Under the pieces are notes generated by a model. The model worked only from the letters and a program-made list of their open reading frames with translations. It was not told where the DNA came from and did not search any database. Below are positions 50,185 to 62,174 of a stretch of DNA of 64,000 nt, in pieces; positions within the stretch are counted from its first letter, which is position 1, and every line of letters begins with the position of its first letter. The stretch comes from Desertimonas flava (GTDB lineage Bacteria > Actinomycetota > Acidimicrobiia > Acidimicrobiales > Ilumatobacteraceae): positions 112,141-176,140 of the forward strand of contig NZ_QKYK01000011.1 in assembly GCF_003426815.1 (NCBI RefSeq), given 5' to 3'. A program made the position numbers and the translations under genes.

Positions 50185-52641
50185 TCAGGCTTCGTCGCTG
50201 GCCAGGATGGGGGCAACCGACGCGACCGTCTGGCCGTCGTCGAGGTTCATCACCCGGACGCCCGTGGCTGCCCGACCCTGCGACGAGATCTGGCGGACCG
50301 CCATGCGGATCGTGACGCCGCCCGACGACACGGCGACGATCTCGTCGTCGATGCCGACCATGAACGCGGCCACCACCTCGCCCTTCCTGCCGGTGAGCTT
50401 GATGCCGATGACGCCCTGGCCACCGCGCCCCTGACGGCCGTAGTGCTCGAGCTGGGTGCGCTTGCCGTAACCGGCCTCGGTGATCATGAGGATCGCCGTA
50501 TCGTCGCGAGCGACGTCGACCGACACCACGTGGTCGTCGGTGCGCAGCTTCATACCCCGCACACCTGCAGCGGTGCGGCCCATCGGACGCACGTCGGCCT
50601 CGTTGAAGCGGATCGTCATGCCGCGACGGCTGACCATGAAGATGTCGTCCTCGCCGCTCGTCTCGATGACCCGCACCAGCTCGTCGCCGTCGTTGAGGTT
50701 GATGGCGATCAGGCCGTCACGACGGCTCGAGTTGTAGGCGTCGAAGGCCGTCTTCTTCACCGTGCCCTTGCGGGTGGCGAAGAACAAGAAGCGCTCGCCG
50801 GCGAAGTCGCGGGTGTCGATGATGGCCTGCACCTTCTCGCCCGGCTGCAGCGGCAGCAGGTTGACGATGGGCATGCCCTTCGCCGTGCGCTCGCGCTCGG
50901 GGATCTCCAGCGCCCGCAGGCGGTACACCTTGCCGAGGTTGGAGAAGAACAGCAGGTGGGCGTGCGCCGTGGTGAAGATGACGTGGCGCACCAGGTCGTC
51001 GGCCTTGAGCTTGGCGCCGCTGACGCCCCGGCCGCCACGCGACTGCGTCTTGAACTGACCCGCCGGCACCGCCTTGACGTACTGCGCCTCGGTCATCACG
51101 ACGACCAGTTCCTTGTCGTCGACGAGGTCCTCGATGGACATCTCGCCCGAGTCGAGGACGATCTGGCACACGCGCGGCGTGGCGAACTTCTCGCGCACGG
51201 CGGCGAGCTCGTCCTTGATCACCTGGCGCAGCACGGCCGGGTCGCCGAGGATCGTCTGCAGTTCGCGGATCGTGCCCCGCACGTCCTCGAGCTCGGTCTC
51301 GAGGTCGATGCGCGACAGGCGCGTCAGGCGACGCAGCTGCATGTCGAGGATGTCGATCGCCTGCACCTCGGAGAACTCGAACGGCGCAGCCATCAGGCCA
51401 TGCTTCGCCGCGTTGGCGTCCTCGCTCGCCCGGATGAGGGCGATGATCTCGTCGATGACGTTGAGCGCCTTGATGCGGCCCTCGAGGATGTGCTCGCGCT
51501 CCTGCGCCCGCTCGAGCCGGAACTCGGACCGGCGGGTGACGACCTCGATCTGGTGGTCGACGTAACCCGACAGCGCCTGGGCGAGGTTGAGAGTGCGAGG
51601 CACACCCTTCACCAGGGCGACCATGTTGATGGAGAACGACGACTGCAGCTGGGTGAGCTTGTAGAGGTTGTTGAGCACGACGTTGGGATTGCCGTCCCGC
51701 TTGAGCGTGATGACCAGCTCGGTCTTGCCCTCGGCCGACCCGTCGTTGACGTCGGCGATGCCCTCGAGGTCGCCGGAGTCGACGAGCTCCTGGATGCGGG
51801 CGGCGATCGACGAGCAGCTCGTCTGGTACGGGAGTTCGGTGACGACGATCTCCATCGCCCCCTTCTTCGACTCCTCGATCGTGGCGGTCGCCCGCAGCTT
51901 CACGCTGCCGCGGCCCGTGCGGTAGGCGTCGATGATGCCGGCGCGCCCGAGGATGCTGGCCCCCGTCGGGAAGTCCGGGCCCTTGACGAACTGCATGAGA
52001 TCGTCGGGCGTGGCCTCGGGGTTGTCGATCAGGTGCACGGTGGCGTCGATGACCTCACCGAGGTTGTGCGGCGGGATGTTCGTGGCCATGCCGACGGCGA
52101 TGCCCTGCGAGCCGTTGACGAGCAGGTTGGGGAAGCGGGCCGGCAGCACCGACGGCTCCTCGGTGGTGCCGTCGTAGTTGGTCCGCATGTCCACGGTGTT
52201 CTCGTCGATGTCGGCGAGCATCTCCATCGCCAGCGGGGCGAGGCGGCACTCCGTGTAGCGCGACGCGGCCGGACCGAAGTCGGGGCTGCCGTAGTTGCCG
52301 TGGAAGGCGATGAGCGGATGGCGCAGGGAGAACGGCTGGGCCATGCGCACGAGGGCGTCGTAGATGGCGCTGTCACCGTGGGGGTGGAAGCGGGCCATCG
52401 TGTCGCCGCTGACGCGGGCACACTTGACGAAGGGGCGGTCGGGGCGGAAGCCCTGCTGCTCCATGTCCCAGATGATGCGGCGGTGCACCGGCTTGAGTCC
52501 GTCGCGCACGTCGGGCAGTGCCCGCGACATGATGACCGACATCGCGTAGTCGAGGAACGACGTCTCCAACTCGTCCTGAAGGGCGATCGGCTGCACCGGC
52601 TCGAACGGCAGCTCGGACGGAGGAAGGTTGCTGTCAGACAT
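50185..52641 (-). CDS. gyrA: DNA gyrase subunit A
   Basis: The 818-residue protein starts at ATG 52641. [37 protein letters not shown] and catalytic Tyr129 in AASRYTE identify the breakage-reunion domain. The quinolone region has Ser91 and Asp95, the usual susceptible residues. The C-terminal beta-propeller carries the GyrA box [10 protein letters not shown] and the [10 protein letters not shown] form. It cuts and rejoins DNA while GyrB supplies ATP energy. It follows gyrB by 237 bases on the minus strand, a gap rich in hairpins. Confidence 0.98.
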   Translation of the reverse strand: MSDSNLPPSELPFEPVQPIALQDELETSFLDYAMSVIMSRALPDVRDGLKPVHRRIIWDMEQQGFRPDRPFVKCARVSGDTMARFHPHGDSAIYDALVRMAQPFSLRHPLIAFHGNYGSPDFGPAASRYTECRLAPLAMEMLADIDENTVDMRTNYDGTTEEPSVLPARFPNLLVNGSQGIAVGMATNIPPHNLGEVIDATVHLIDNPEATPDDLMQFVKGPDFPTGASILGRAGIIDAYRTGRGSVKLRATATIEESKKGAMEIVVTELPYQTSCSSIAARIQELVDSGDLEGIADVNDGSAEGKTELVITLKRDGNPNVVLNNLYKLTQLQSSFSINMVALVKGVPRTLNLAQALSGYVDHQIEVVTRRSEFRLERAQEREHILEGRIKALNVIDEIIALIRASEDANAAKHGLMAAPFEFSEVQAIDILDMQLRRLTRLSRIDLETELEDVRGTIRELQTILGDPAVLRQVIKDELAAVREKFATPRVCQIVLDSGEMSIEDLVDDKELVVVMTEAQYVKAVPAGQFKTQSRGGRGVSGAKLKADDLVRHVIFTTAHAHLLFFSNLGKVYRLRALEIPERERTAKGMPIVNLLPLQPGEKVQAIIDTRDFAGERFLFFATRKGTVKKTAFDAYNSSRRDGLIAINLNDGDELVRVIETSGEDDIFMVSRRGMTIRFNEADVRPMGRTAAGVRGMKLRTDDHVVSVDVARDDTAILMITEAGYGKRTQLEHYGRQGRGGQGVIGIKLTGRKGEVVAAFMVGIDDEIVAVSSGGVTIRMAVRQISSQGRAATGVRVMNLDDGQTVASVAPILASDEA

Positions 52642-52878
52642 GTGCATTCACCAGATTCGTGGAGGAGACCGTGCACCGCGCGGGATGACGATGCGGTCGG
52701 CGGCCGAGATACGAGCGATCTCCGTTGGGGGGAGTTCGAGGGGGGATTCCCCCCTCGATGCGGCGGAAAAGGCGAGCTTGCTCGCCCGCCGCCAGAGAGG
52801 ACGGCGCGGCGAAGCCGCTCAACGAAACTCGCCGCAGCGAGCGAGGAGCGAAGCGACGACGCGAGCGAGGACGAAACA
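52642..52878. terminator. Hairpin-rich gap between gyrB and gyrA
   Basis: A 9-bp stem CGAGGGGGG/CCCCCCTCG with loop ATT lies at 52737-52757, and a second stem GGCGAGC/GCTCGCC with loop TT at 52771-52786. Further GCGAGCG-rich sequence resembles the tails of the dispersed repeat. The stems could attenuate gyrA relative to gyrB. No gene is seen. Confidence 0.6.
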
Positions 52879-54978
<2,100 letters not shown>

Positions 54979-55205
54979 TCGGTTGGTTCTTCGTCGTCGG
55001 TGGGTGGTCCCACGGGGGCGTGCGGATCACGCCGATCGACAGCCCCGCAAGAGCCCTCCTGCCTGCGGCGGGTCCCGGCGCCAAGAGGGGAGAGAGCAGG
55101 CGCTTTGCGCGGACCGGGACGTCGCTGGGGAGCGAGGTTGTGATGTGTTCCAGTCTACCAAGGGGGTGCCACGGTCGAGGGGTATGCGGCCCCGATCGGG
55201 TGCCC
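54979..55205. promoter_or_regulatory. Gap between gyrB and dciA
   Basis: This 227-base gap probably holds the gyrB promoter (minus strand). I see no clear -35/-10 pair, hairpin or gene in it. Confidence 0.35.
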
Positions 55206-55544
55206 TCAGCGCCGGCGTCGGGCGGCCGCTGGATTGGCCACGCGGACCTCGACGTGGTCCACCTCGACCGCCACCACCTCGCGGAGGCGGGCGCGGATCT
55301 GATCGGTGAGCAACCGGACCTGCGTGGCCCACGCCGGCTCGGACACCTGCACCACGAGGCGGTCACGATCGAGGCGGATCGGCTGCACGTGCTGGGCCAT
55401 CGCCGCACCGACCACCTCGGTCCAGCGGCCGAACACGCCGCCGACGGCCGCCACGCCCTGCGACTGGCGCCGGCCACCCTCCAGCGACTTCAGGACTCGC
55501 CCCATCGCCGACGCGATGGCGACCGGATCGTCGGGAGAGCTCAC
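55206..55544 (-). CDS. dciA: DciA-like DUF721 replication protein
   Basis: The 112-residue protein starts at GTG 55544. GGRRQSQGVAAVGGVFGRWT is the N-terminal KH-like start, and EVVGAAMAQHVQPIRLDRDR then LVVQVSEPAWATQVRLLTDQ and VEVDHVEVRVANP complete the DUF721/DciA domain. DciA loads or activates the replicative helicase DnaB in bacteria lacking DnaC. Its place between recF and gyrB is standard for actinobacteria. It lies 19 bases after the recF stop. Confidence 0.88.
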   Translation of the reverse strand: MSSPDDPVAIASAMGRVLKSLEGGRRQSQGVAAVGGVFGRWTEVVGAAMAQHVQPIRLDRDRLVVQVSEPAWATQVRLLTDQIRARLREVVAVEVDHVEVRVANPAAARRRR

Positions 55545-55563
55545 ACCTTCATCCTGCCCGACG

Positions 55564-56640
55564 TCAGGCGATCGCGCCGCCGGCGATGCGGATCACACGA
55601 TCGGGCGTCGCCGCCTCGGGGATGGCACCGGCGGTGGTGATGACGATCTGGCCGGCCGGTAGGGAGCCCAACAGCGCCGTGGCCCGGTGGTTGTCGAGCT
55701 CCGACAGCACGTCGTCGAGCACCAGCACGGGTGTCGATCCGGTCTTCTCGGCCACGAGACGGTGGGCGCCGAGGCGCAGGGCGAGGGCCAGTGTGCGTTG
55801 CTCCCCCTGCGACGCATGGGTGCGTGCCGGCAGGCCGCCGATCCGGAGCTCGAGCTCGTCCCGATGAGGACCCACCGTGGACACCGCCCGGCGGAGGTCG
55901 TCGGAACGCGCCGCGGCGAGGGCCGCCGCCAGCCCCGTCTCGCGCCACGGCGGCGCGTACAGCAGCGACACGCCCGCTCCCGGCCCGGCCAGGTACTCGT
56001 ATGAGTCGATGATGTACGGCCCGGCCTGATCGACGAGGGCGGCCCGCGCTCGCCCGAACTGCTCGCCTGTTTCCGACAATTTGGCGTCCCACACGTCGAG
56101 CGTGAACTCGGCGTCGGCGTCGAGACGGCCTCCCGCCTGGCGCAGCAGCGTGTTGCGTTGCTTGACGATGCGGTCGAGCTCGAGACGGAGAGCGTCGTAC
56201 TTCACGGCCAGGGCCACCAAGGTGTCGTCTAGGTAGCGCCGGCGATCACCCGGCCCGCCCTTCACCAACGTCAGGTCGTCGGGCGCGAACACGGTGACGC
56301 GGAGGACGCCGAGGAGGTCGCGTATGCGGGCCAGGCGCTGCCGGTTCACCTGTACCCGACCACGGCCGACGGTGGCCAGCTCGGCCTCGATGAGCACCTC
56401 CCGGCCGTCGTCGTCGCGAAGCTGAGCCCGCACGATCGCCGTCGAGGCGCCGACGCGGACCAGCGCGTCGCCGGGAGCACCCCGGAAGCTCCCCAGCGTG
56501 GCGATGTACGCGAGGGCCTCGGCGAAGTTCGTCTTGCCCTGGCCGTTGTCACCCACCACCACCGTCGTTCCGGCGGTGAGGTCGAACGTCGCCTCGGCGT
56601 AGTTGCGGTAGTCGACGAGCTCCAGCCGCTCGATCAACAC
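55564..56640 (-). CDS. recF: DNA replication and repair protein RecF
   Basis: The protein has 358 residues. The Walker A motif GDNGQGKTN is at 30-38, the signature SQGEQRTLALALRL near 277 and Walker B VLVLDDVLSELD near 301 complete the SMC-like ATPase. RecF loads RecA at gapped DNA. It follows dnaN by 162 bases, a gap that contains copy 3 of the dispersed repeat, and precedes dciA by 19 bases. Confidence 0.96.
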   Translation of the reverse strand: MLIERLELVDYRNYAEATFDLTAGTTVVVGDNGQGKTNFAEALAYIATLGSFRGAPGDALVRVGASTAIVRAQLRDDDGREVLIEAELATVGRGRVQVNRQRLARIRDLLGVLRVTVFAPDDLTLVKGGPGDRRRYLDDTLVALAVKYDALRLELDRIVKQRNTLLRQAGGRLDADAEFTLDVWDAKLSETGEQFGRARAALVDQAGPYIIDSYEYLAGPGAGVSLLYAPPWRETGLAAALAAARSDDLRRAVSTVGPHRDELELRIGGLPARTHASQGEQRTLALALRLGAHRLVAEKTGSTPVLVLDDVLSELDNHRATALLGSLPAGQIVITTAGAIPEAATPDRVIRIAGGAIA

Positions 56641-56674
56641 TGCGTTCCTACAAGCGATTCGCTGAAGCTCACTG

Positions 56675-56766
56675 GGCCACGCAGGCCGGCGCGCCGCCTC
56701 CCTCCGCTAGCGCTCCGATCGGCGACGCGCTCGAACGACGGGACGCTCGCTAGCGCTCGCTGAAGT
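56675..56766 (+). repeat. Dispersed intergenic repeat, copy 3
   Basis: It begins GGCCACGCAGGCCGGCGCGC, has CTCCGCTAGCGCT in the middle and ends GGGACGCTCGCTAGCGCTCG then CTGAAG. It fills the gap between dnaN and recF, in the plus orientation relative to the motif order of copy 2. Confidence 0.75.
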
Positions 56767-56802
56767 CCGAAACTCACCTCAGGCCGATTCTGCCCTGGCG
56801 CC

Positions 56803-57924
56803 CTATTCGGAGGAGGACACCCGCAGCGGCATCAGCAGGTACAGGTAGTCGTCCTTGCCGACGCCGCGGAGGACCACGGCCTTCACCGGATCGCGCAACG
56901 ACACGGTCACCTCGTCGGCGTCGATGGCGTCGACACCGCTCATCAGGTAGTCGGGGTTGAAGCCGACGAGCATCTCCTCACCGTCGTACTTCACGTCGAT
57001 CTCCTCGACGACGTTGCCGTAGTCCTGATCGCGCACCGACAGCGTGAGCGTGTCGCCGCCGAGGGACAGGCGGACGGCCGACGACGAGTCCCTAGCCATG
57101 ATCTTCACGCGGCGCAGCGCCTCGAGCAGGGCTTCCTTGCCCACCGTGAGCACGTTGGGGCTCGACGCCGGAACGAGGTTGCGGTAGTTCGGATAGTCGC
57201 CCTCGATCAGCCGCGTGGTGAGGCGGGTGCGTCCGCACTCGAACGTCGCGTGCCGAGCGCCGAGCCGCACCGTGAGCTCCTCGTTGCTGCCGAGGATGCG
57301 CTGCAGCTCACTGAGCGCCCGGTGCGGCACGAGCACCTTCTGACCGCCGGAGAGGATGCCCGTCTCGGGCAGGTCGCGGACGGCGAGCCGGTACGAGTCG
57401 GTGGCGACCATGCGGACGCTGTCCTCCTCGGCGGCGATCAGCACGCCGGTGATGACGCCACGCGCCTCGTCGGAGCTGGCGGCCCGCACCACCTGTCGCA
57501 GCGAGTCGGCGAACGCACTCGACGAGAGCGTGACCGCCTCGGCGGCCGGGTCGACCTGGGCCGGGTAGTCGTCGATGCTGTAGGACCGCAGCGAGAACTG
57601 CGAGCGGCCGGCGCTGATGGTGACCGTGTCGTCGCCCGGGCCGTCCCCACCAGCGGCGAACTCCACGGCACCCGCGGGCAACGACTTGACGGCGTCGGCG
57701 CTCAGCCGGGCGGGAACGACCACGGCGCCGTCGGTGACCCCACCGACCGTCGTGGTGAGACGGATCGACATCTCGAGGTCGGTTCCGGTGACCGCCAGTT
57801 CGTCGCCTCGCACCGACAGGTGCAAGCCCTCAAGGACCGGCAGGGCGCCGGTCCGGCTCGTGGCCGCTCGCCCGGCCGTGGCCAGAGCGTCGGCGAGGAC
57901 ATCTCGCTCGCATCGGAACTTCAC
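56803..57924 (-). CDS. dnaN: DNA polymerase III beta sliding clamp
   Basis: The 373-residue protein starts at GTG 57924 (MKFRCERDVLADALATAGRA), chosen because this is the conserved N-terminus. Three repeated clamp domains are visible and LYLLMPLRVSS is the C-terminal end expected for DnaN. It encircles DNA and tethers the polymerase. The frame is open further upstream into the probable oriC but those residues are not conserved. The order dnaA-oriC-dnaN-recF is typical. Confidence 0.97.
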   Translation of the reverse strand: MKFRCERDVLADALATAGRAATSRTGALPVLEGLHLSVRGDELAVTGTDLEMSIRLTTTVGGVTDGAVVVPARLSADAVKSLPAGAVEFAAGGDGPGDDTVTISAGRSQFSLRSYSIDDYPAQVDPAAEAVTLSSSAFADSLRQVVRAASSDEARGVITGVLIAAEEDSVRMVATDSYRLAVRDLPETGILSGGQKVLVPHRALSELQRILGSNEELTVRLGARHATFECGRTRLTTRLIEGDYPNYRNLVPASSPNVLTVGKEALLEALRRVKIMARDSSSAVRLSLGGDTLTLSVRDQDYGNVVEEIDVKYDGEEMLVGFNPDYLMSGVDAIDADEVTVSLRDPVKAVVLRGVGKDDYLYLLMPLRVSSSE

Positions 57925-58243
57925 AGGCGGACCTTTCCCGTCGTCGGTCGTTGAAAAGAAGTAGTAGTCGTAATAGGTGCTGTGGATTGTGGACAACCCA
58001 CGATCAGCCCAGCGTAGGACGGTTGTCGCTGTCCGCAGCAGTTTCCCTCGTCATCCCCACCGCGCGGATCACGGCGATGTAACTCGGTGGACGAACGGAG
58101 GTTGTCCACGAGATGGACGCCCCCTGTCCCCACGCTGTACGGAGCGTTGTTCACAGGCCGAGCTGCTGCGTTACCCGGCCACGCAGGCTGAGCTGCTGCG
58201 TTCCCCGGCCACGCAGGCCGCGCGGTCGGGTGATGGGAGACGA
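57925..58243. other. Probable replication origin oriC between dnaN and dnaA
   Basis: These 319 bases contain DnaA boxes: TTGTCCACA on the minus strand at 57988-57996 (perfect), TTGTCCACG at 58102-58110 and TTGTTCACA at 58147-58155; TGTGGATTG at 57981-57989 is degenerate. A relatively AT-rich stretch (57950-57980) adjoins them. In most actinobacteria oriC is exactly in this gap. The genes diverge around it, with dnaA-side genes on the minus strand and rpmH-side genes on the plus strand. Confidence 0.75.
58160..58219. repeat. Two 30-bp direct repeats inside the oriC gap
   Basis: Units 58160-58189 and 58190-58219 read GAGCTGCTGCGTTACCCGGC then CACGCAGGCT and the same with two substitutions. The segment TGCGTTCCCCGGCCACGCAG then GCC is shared with copy 2 of the dispersed repeat at 22512-22534. 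Confidence 0.8.
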
Positions 58244-59689
58244 TCATGATTTCAGCCTCTGGAGCAGGTCGGTGACCTGGTCGTAGATCTGCTTGCGCTC
58301 GCTCATCAGCTTCTGGATCTTGTCGACAGCGTGGATCACCGTGGTGTGGTCGCGTCCACCGAACAGGCGGGCGATGCTGGGATAGCTGAGCTCGGTGAGG
58401 TTGCGGAACACGTACATGGCGATCTGCCGGGCCGTCACCAGCGGACGCTGCCGGCTCTTGCCCTTGAGGGCGGCCACGTCGAATCCCAGGATCGCGGCGA
58501 TCTCGGCGAGCAGTTCCTCGTCGGTCCGCGGCCTGATGTTGGTGTCGCCGATGAGATCGGTGAGCAGGTGCTGGGCCAGCTCGGTGGTGATCGGCACGGC
58601 GCTGAGGCTGGCGAACGCCGTGACGCGGATGAGGGCGCCCTCGAGCTCGCGGATGTTGGAGGCGATCTTGGTGGCGATGAACTCGAGCGTCTCCGCCGGG
58701 ACCTGAACGTTGTCCCGCTCGGCCTTGTTGCGCAGGATGGCCAGGCGGGTCTCGATGTCGGGCGGCTGGATGTCGGTGATCAGGCCCCACTTGAAGCGTC
58801 CGATGAGACGCTCCTCGAGCGTCGGGATGGCATCGGGGAGGCGGTCCGACGTGACGACGATCTGCTTGTTCGTGCCGTGCAGGGCGTTGAACGTGTGGAA
58901 GAACTCCTCCTGGAGGCCTTCCCGGTTCTCCATGAACTGGATGTCGTCGACGAGCAGCACGTCGACTTCCCGGTAGCGGCGCTGGAACGCGGTGTTCGTC
59001 TTGTAGCGGATGGCGTCGACGAACTCGTTGAGGAAGTTCTCCGTGGAGACGTACCGCACCTCGTGGTGCTGGTAGTTCTGGTGCACGTAGTGGCCGATGG
59101 CGTGGAGCAGGTGCGTCTTGCCCAGCCCGGCCGAGCCGTAGATGAACAGGGGGTTGTAGGTGCGGCCGGGTGTCTCGGCCACCCGCAGGGCGGCGGCGAG
59201 AGCGAACTGGTTGGAGTTGCCCTTGACGAACGTCTCGAACGTGTAGCGCGGGTTGAGGCCGGCCTCGTCGAGTTGCGGTGACCCGCCGAAGTTGCCCGGG
59301 GGTGGCAGGGTGGCGCCGGGTGTCGGGGCGTCGTTCGCCATCGACGGCGCGCCGAGCGGCTCGAGTGTGGGGGCCGCGCCATCGAGCGTGGCGTGGCCGC
59401 TGGCCCGTCCGTCGCCCTCGTTGGCGCCATGGTTGGGGTCGACGAGGATGACGAGCGAGCAGCCGGGCCCGCCGGTCACCTCGTCGAGGGCGTCACGCAC
59501 GAGCGGGAGGAACCGGGTGAGGATGCGATCGCGGACCTGGTTGCTCGGGACGGTGACCGTGAGCTCGCGATCGTCCACCTTGATCGGTCGGACGTCGGTG
59601 AACGTGGAGAACCAGACCGCTTCGGTGAGTTGCGTCCGGAGCAGATCGGCGACCGAAGCCCACACTTGGTTGCCGTCATTCATCTGCAT
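58244..59689 (-). CDS. dnaA: Chromosomal replication initiator DnaA
   Basis: The protein has 481 residues from ATG 59689; ATG 59683 is nearly equivalent. Domain I is VWASVADLLRTQLTEAVWFS, domain II is Pro/Gly-rich, the AAA domain has Walker A GSAGLGKTH at 185-193 and LLVDDIQFM, and domain IV has the DnaA-box-binding helix GGRDHTTVIHAVDKI. It unwinds oriC after ATP binding. It lies immediately next to the probable origin. Confidence 0.97.
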   Translation of the reverse strand: MQMNDGNQVWASVADLLRTQLTEAVWFSTFTDVRPIKVDDRELTVTVPSNQVRDRILTRFLPLVRDALDEVTGGPGCSLVILVDPNHGANEGDGRASGHATLDGAAPTLEPLGAPSMANDAPTPGATLPPPGNFGGSPQLDEAGLNPRYTFETFVKGNSNQFALAAALRVAETPGRTYNPLFIYGSAGLGKTHLLHAIGHYVHQNYQHHEVRYVSTENFLNEFVDAIRYKTNTAFQRRYREVDVLLVDDIQFMENREGLQEEFFHTFNALHGTNKQIVVTSDRLPDAIPTLEERLIGRFKWGLITDIQPPDIETRLAILRNKAERDNVQVPAETLEFIATKIASNIRELEGALIRVTAFASLSAVPITTELAQHLLTDLIGDTNIRPRTDEELLAEIAAILGFDVAALKGKSRQRPLVTARQIAMYVFRNLTELSYPSIARLFGGRDHTTVIHAVDKIQKLMSERKQIYDQVTDLLQRLKS

Positions 59690-60234
59690 CGGGTACCTGC
59701 ACGATCCGCGTCTTCGATCCGTGTTCGTTGATGTGACGCGTCGGGTGTCCGGCGCGGGACGTCATTGCCACGCGGGGCCGGATGACCGGTTGCGACTCCG
59801 CGACCGCGCTGCGCGATCCACAAGTTACTCACAGGTTGTGGAAAGGGGACGGTTGGCGGAGCCGCCGACGTTACCACGGCCGTGAGGTTGGGAAAACCGG
59901 GCGCTGCGTCGATGGTCGGACTCCGGGTCTGAGGGCGTTCGTCGGGTGGGTCGCCACCCTAGTACAGGTCGTGGAGACCGCCGTCAGGGGCGCCGCACGT
60001 ACTGGTGATGGGTTCGAACGGTGCGTCGGGTGCGGTATTTTTGACAGCGAGGCCGCGGGCGAGGTGGTGGACGGCAACGTTGTGGCCCTTGCCACCAACG
60101 CCGTAGCCTTGATGCGTTCCGGTTGCGTGCCGCGTTGCGTTTGGCCGCATCCTCAGAGCGCTGCCGGTCGGTCGCACTTCGTGGTCGACGTCGGCATCGC
60201 GGACATCCAGCGTGCAGGCCAGAAAGAGTCAATC
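59690..60234. promoter_or_regulatory. 545-base divergent region upstream of dnaA and rpmH
   Basis: I see no gene in this stretch. It should hold both the dnaA and rpmH promoters. Near 59815-59845 there are DnaA-box-like sequences (CGATCCACA, TTACTCACA and TTGTGGAAA), consistent with autoregulation of dnaA, although none is a perfect box. TTGACA at 60041 is a possible -35 for rpmH but no clear -10 is seen 17 bases later. Confidence 0.45.
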
Positions 60235-60369
60235 GTGAAGCGTACGTATCAGCCCAACACCCGCCGTCGTGCCCGCAAGCACGGCTTCCGCGCCCGGATG
60301 CGCACGCGGGCCGGTCGAGCGATCATCAAGAACCGCCGTCTCAAGGGCCGCGCCCGGCTCACCGCTTGA
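60235..60369 (+). CDS. rpmH: Ribosomal protein bL34
   Basis: The 44-residue protein starts at GTG 60235: [20 protein letters not shown], then [20 protein letters not shown] and RLTA. This is the full bL34 sequence pattern. It binds 23S rRNA in the large subunit. The ribosome site is a weak AAAGAG. Its stop overlaps the rnpA start by three bases (TTGA). Confidence 0.97.
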   Translation: MKRTYQPNTRRRARKHGFRARMRTRAGRAIIKNRRLKGRARLTA

Positions 60370-60743
60370 TCTGGCGGATCCACGGCCGCAGGGCGTTCGA
60401 CACGATCGCCCGTACCGGCCGTGTGTCGCGGACGAAGTCCTTGTGGTGCAGATACGTCAACGATCCATCGGCCGTGCCGCTGCGCGTCGGGTTCTCCGTC
60501 GGACGATCGTACGGGCGCGCCACGGAGCGCAACCTGCTGCGTCGGCGTCTGCGTGCGATCGTGAACGACGCGTCACCGGCGTGCGGGCTGACCGGAGGCA
60601 TGCTGCTCATCGGCGCACGACCGTCCGCCAGGGAACTCACGTTCGATCTGCTGCGCGAGGAGACGGAGCGGCTGTTGTCGCTCGCCGCCGGTGCGCGCCG
60701 GCCGGCCCCAGCCGCGACCTCCGAGATGGCGGGGTCGTCGTGA
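60366..60743 (+). CDS. rnpA: Ribonuclease P protein component
   Basis: This encodes 125 residues from the rare start TTG 60366 ([20 protein letters not shown]), chosen because it overlaps the rpmH stop and matches the family start. The RNR motif is in [20 protein letters not shown]. The protein helps the catalytic RNA mature tRNA 5' ends. The TTG start and the overlap suggest that it is made at a low level relative to L34. Confidence 0.92.
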   Translation: MIWRIHGRRAFDTIARTGRVSRTKSLWCRYVNDPSAVPLRVGFSVGRSYGRATERNLLRRRLRAIVNDASPACGLTGGMLLIGARPSARELTFDLLREETERLLSLAAGARRPAPAATSEMAGSS

Positions 60744-61024
60744 CCGACCAGGTCCCGCCCGCCGCCGACCTGCGCCCTCCCCTGCCGATCCGCCTCATCG
60801 TCTGGTATCAGCGAGCGGTCGAGGGCCGTCCGTCCCCGTGCCGGTTCACGCCCTCCTGCTCGTCCTACGCGCGTGAGGCCTTCGAGGTGCACGGCACCCG
60901 GCGCGGACTCTGGCTCACTGTCCGGCGGCTCCTGCGCTGCCGCCCCTTCGGCCCCTCGGGATTCGACCCGGTGCCGCTCCCCCGTTCCGCCGGCACGGCC
61001 GCGGAGAAGGACTGTTGCTCATGA
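60740..61024 (+). CDS. yidD: Membrane protein insertion efficiency factor YidD
   Basis: The 94-residue protein starts at GTG 60740, overlapping the rnpA stop (GTGA). IRLIVWYQRAVEGRPSPCRF, then TPSCSSYAREAFEVHGTRRG and CRPFGPSGFDPVP are the YidD pattern with its conserved Cys residues. It assists membrane protein insertion by YidC. The stop overlaps the yidC start. Confidence 0.94.
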   Translation: MTDQVPPAADLRPPLPIRLIVWYQRAVEGRPSPCRFTPSCSSYAREAFEVHGTRRGLWLTVRRLLRCRPFGPSGFDPVPLPRSAGTAAEKDCCS

Positions 61025-62157
61025 TTGCCGGCATTTTCGAATACGCCACCAAGCCGATGGAGTGGTTCTACGCCCTCACCGGCAACTATGCGGCGTCGAT
61101 CTCGCTCGTCGCCGCCCTGGTGATGCTGCTCATCACCCCGCTCACGCTGAAGAGCACCAAGGGCATGCTCGAGATGCAGCGGTTGGCCCCGGAGATGCGC
61201 CGGTTGCAGAACCAGTACCGCAACGACCGGACCAAGCTCAACGAAGAGATGATGAAGCTCTACCAGGAGCACAAGGTCAACCCGATGTCCTCGTGCCTGC
61301 CGCTCCTGGCCCAGATGCCGGTCTTCATCATCATGTTCCGGACGCTGCACGGGCTGACCTACCGCCCGACGGGCGAACCGGCTCCGCTCGCCCACGCCGT
61401 GTACACGGCAGCCGGCCAGCCGCAGGCCGAGCTCGGCTTCCTGCCTCGGTACATCTCCCACTCGTCCGATCTCTTCTTGGACCTCGTCGGGCGGACCGAA
61501 ATGCGTTCGATCGGCCTCGACCTCGCACGCACGCCTGTCGACGCCCTGGGCGACAGCTTCGGCACGGGCCTGATCTACGTCCTCATCGTCGCCATCCTCG
61601 GCGGCCTCTACTTCGTCCAGCAGCGCATGGTGGCGGCCCGCGCCGCGGTCAGCCCGACGATGTCGGCGAGCCAGCAGAAGCTGATGCAGTACCTGCCGGT
61701 GGCCTTCGCCATCTTCCAGGTGTTCTTCCTCCTCGGCCTCGTCATCTACTACATGGCCCAGGCCGTTCTCCGCATCGCTCAGCAGGCCTACATCACGCGC
61801 CGCTTCTACGGCCACGACGAGGCGCTCGGCCGCCAGGCCCAGCGGGCCGGCGAGCGTGCGCGAGAGCTGGCCAAGTCCGACGGTGAGGAGGGCGGCGGCG
61901 GTCTGCTCGCCCAGGCCCGTCGTGACCTGGCGTCGGCCCGCGGCGAGAAGTCCGGCGCGTCCGGCAAGCCGGCGAAGGGAGGGACGCCGACGGCTGCGAC
62001 AACGTCGGCGAACCGCCGGCCGACCAAGCGCACCACCGAGCCCAAGGGTCGCCCGACGCCGACCGGCAAGGGGCCGGCGGGGCGTCCGCAACGATCGTCG
62101 TCGAGCGATCGCCCCGGGGGTCCCCGGGCCAAGAGCAGCGGCAAGCGCCGCCGCTAG
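61021..62157 (+). CDS. yidC: Membrane protein insertase YidC
   Basis: The product has 378 residues from ATG 61021, overlapping the yidD stop (ATGA). Hydrophobic segments include ISLVAALVMLLITPLTLKST and LIYVLIVAILGGLYFVQQRM, and the SCLPLLAQMPVFIIMF pattern is the conserved part of YidC/Oxa1. A large region between two segments (about 110-170) extends outside the membrane. The last 100 residues are a very basic Lys/Arg/Gly tail, probably binding ribosomes. It inserts membrane proteins. Confidence 0.94.
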   Translation: MIAGIFEYATKPMEWFYALTGNYAASISLVAALVMLLITPLTLKSTKGMLEMQRLAPEMRRLQNQYRNDRTKLNEEMMKLYQEHKVNPMSSCLPLLAQMPVFIIMFRTLHGLTYRPTGEPAPLAHAVYTAAGQPQAELGFLPRYISHSSDLFLDLVGRTEMRSIGLDLARTPVDALGDSFGTGLIYVLIVAILGGLYFVQQRMVAARAAVSPTMSASQQKLMQYLPVAFAIFQVFFLLGLVIYYMAQAVLRIAQQAYITRRFYGHDEALGRQAQRAGERARELAKSDGEEGGGGLLAQARRDLASARGEKSGASGKPAKGGTPTAATTSANRRPTKRTTEPKGRPTPTGKGPAGRPQRSSSSDRPGGPRAKSSGKRRR

Positions 62158-62174
62158 ATCGAGAGCACACGCAG

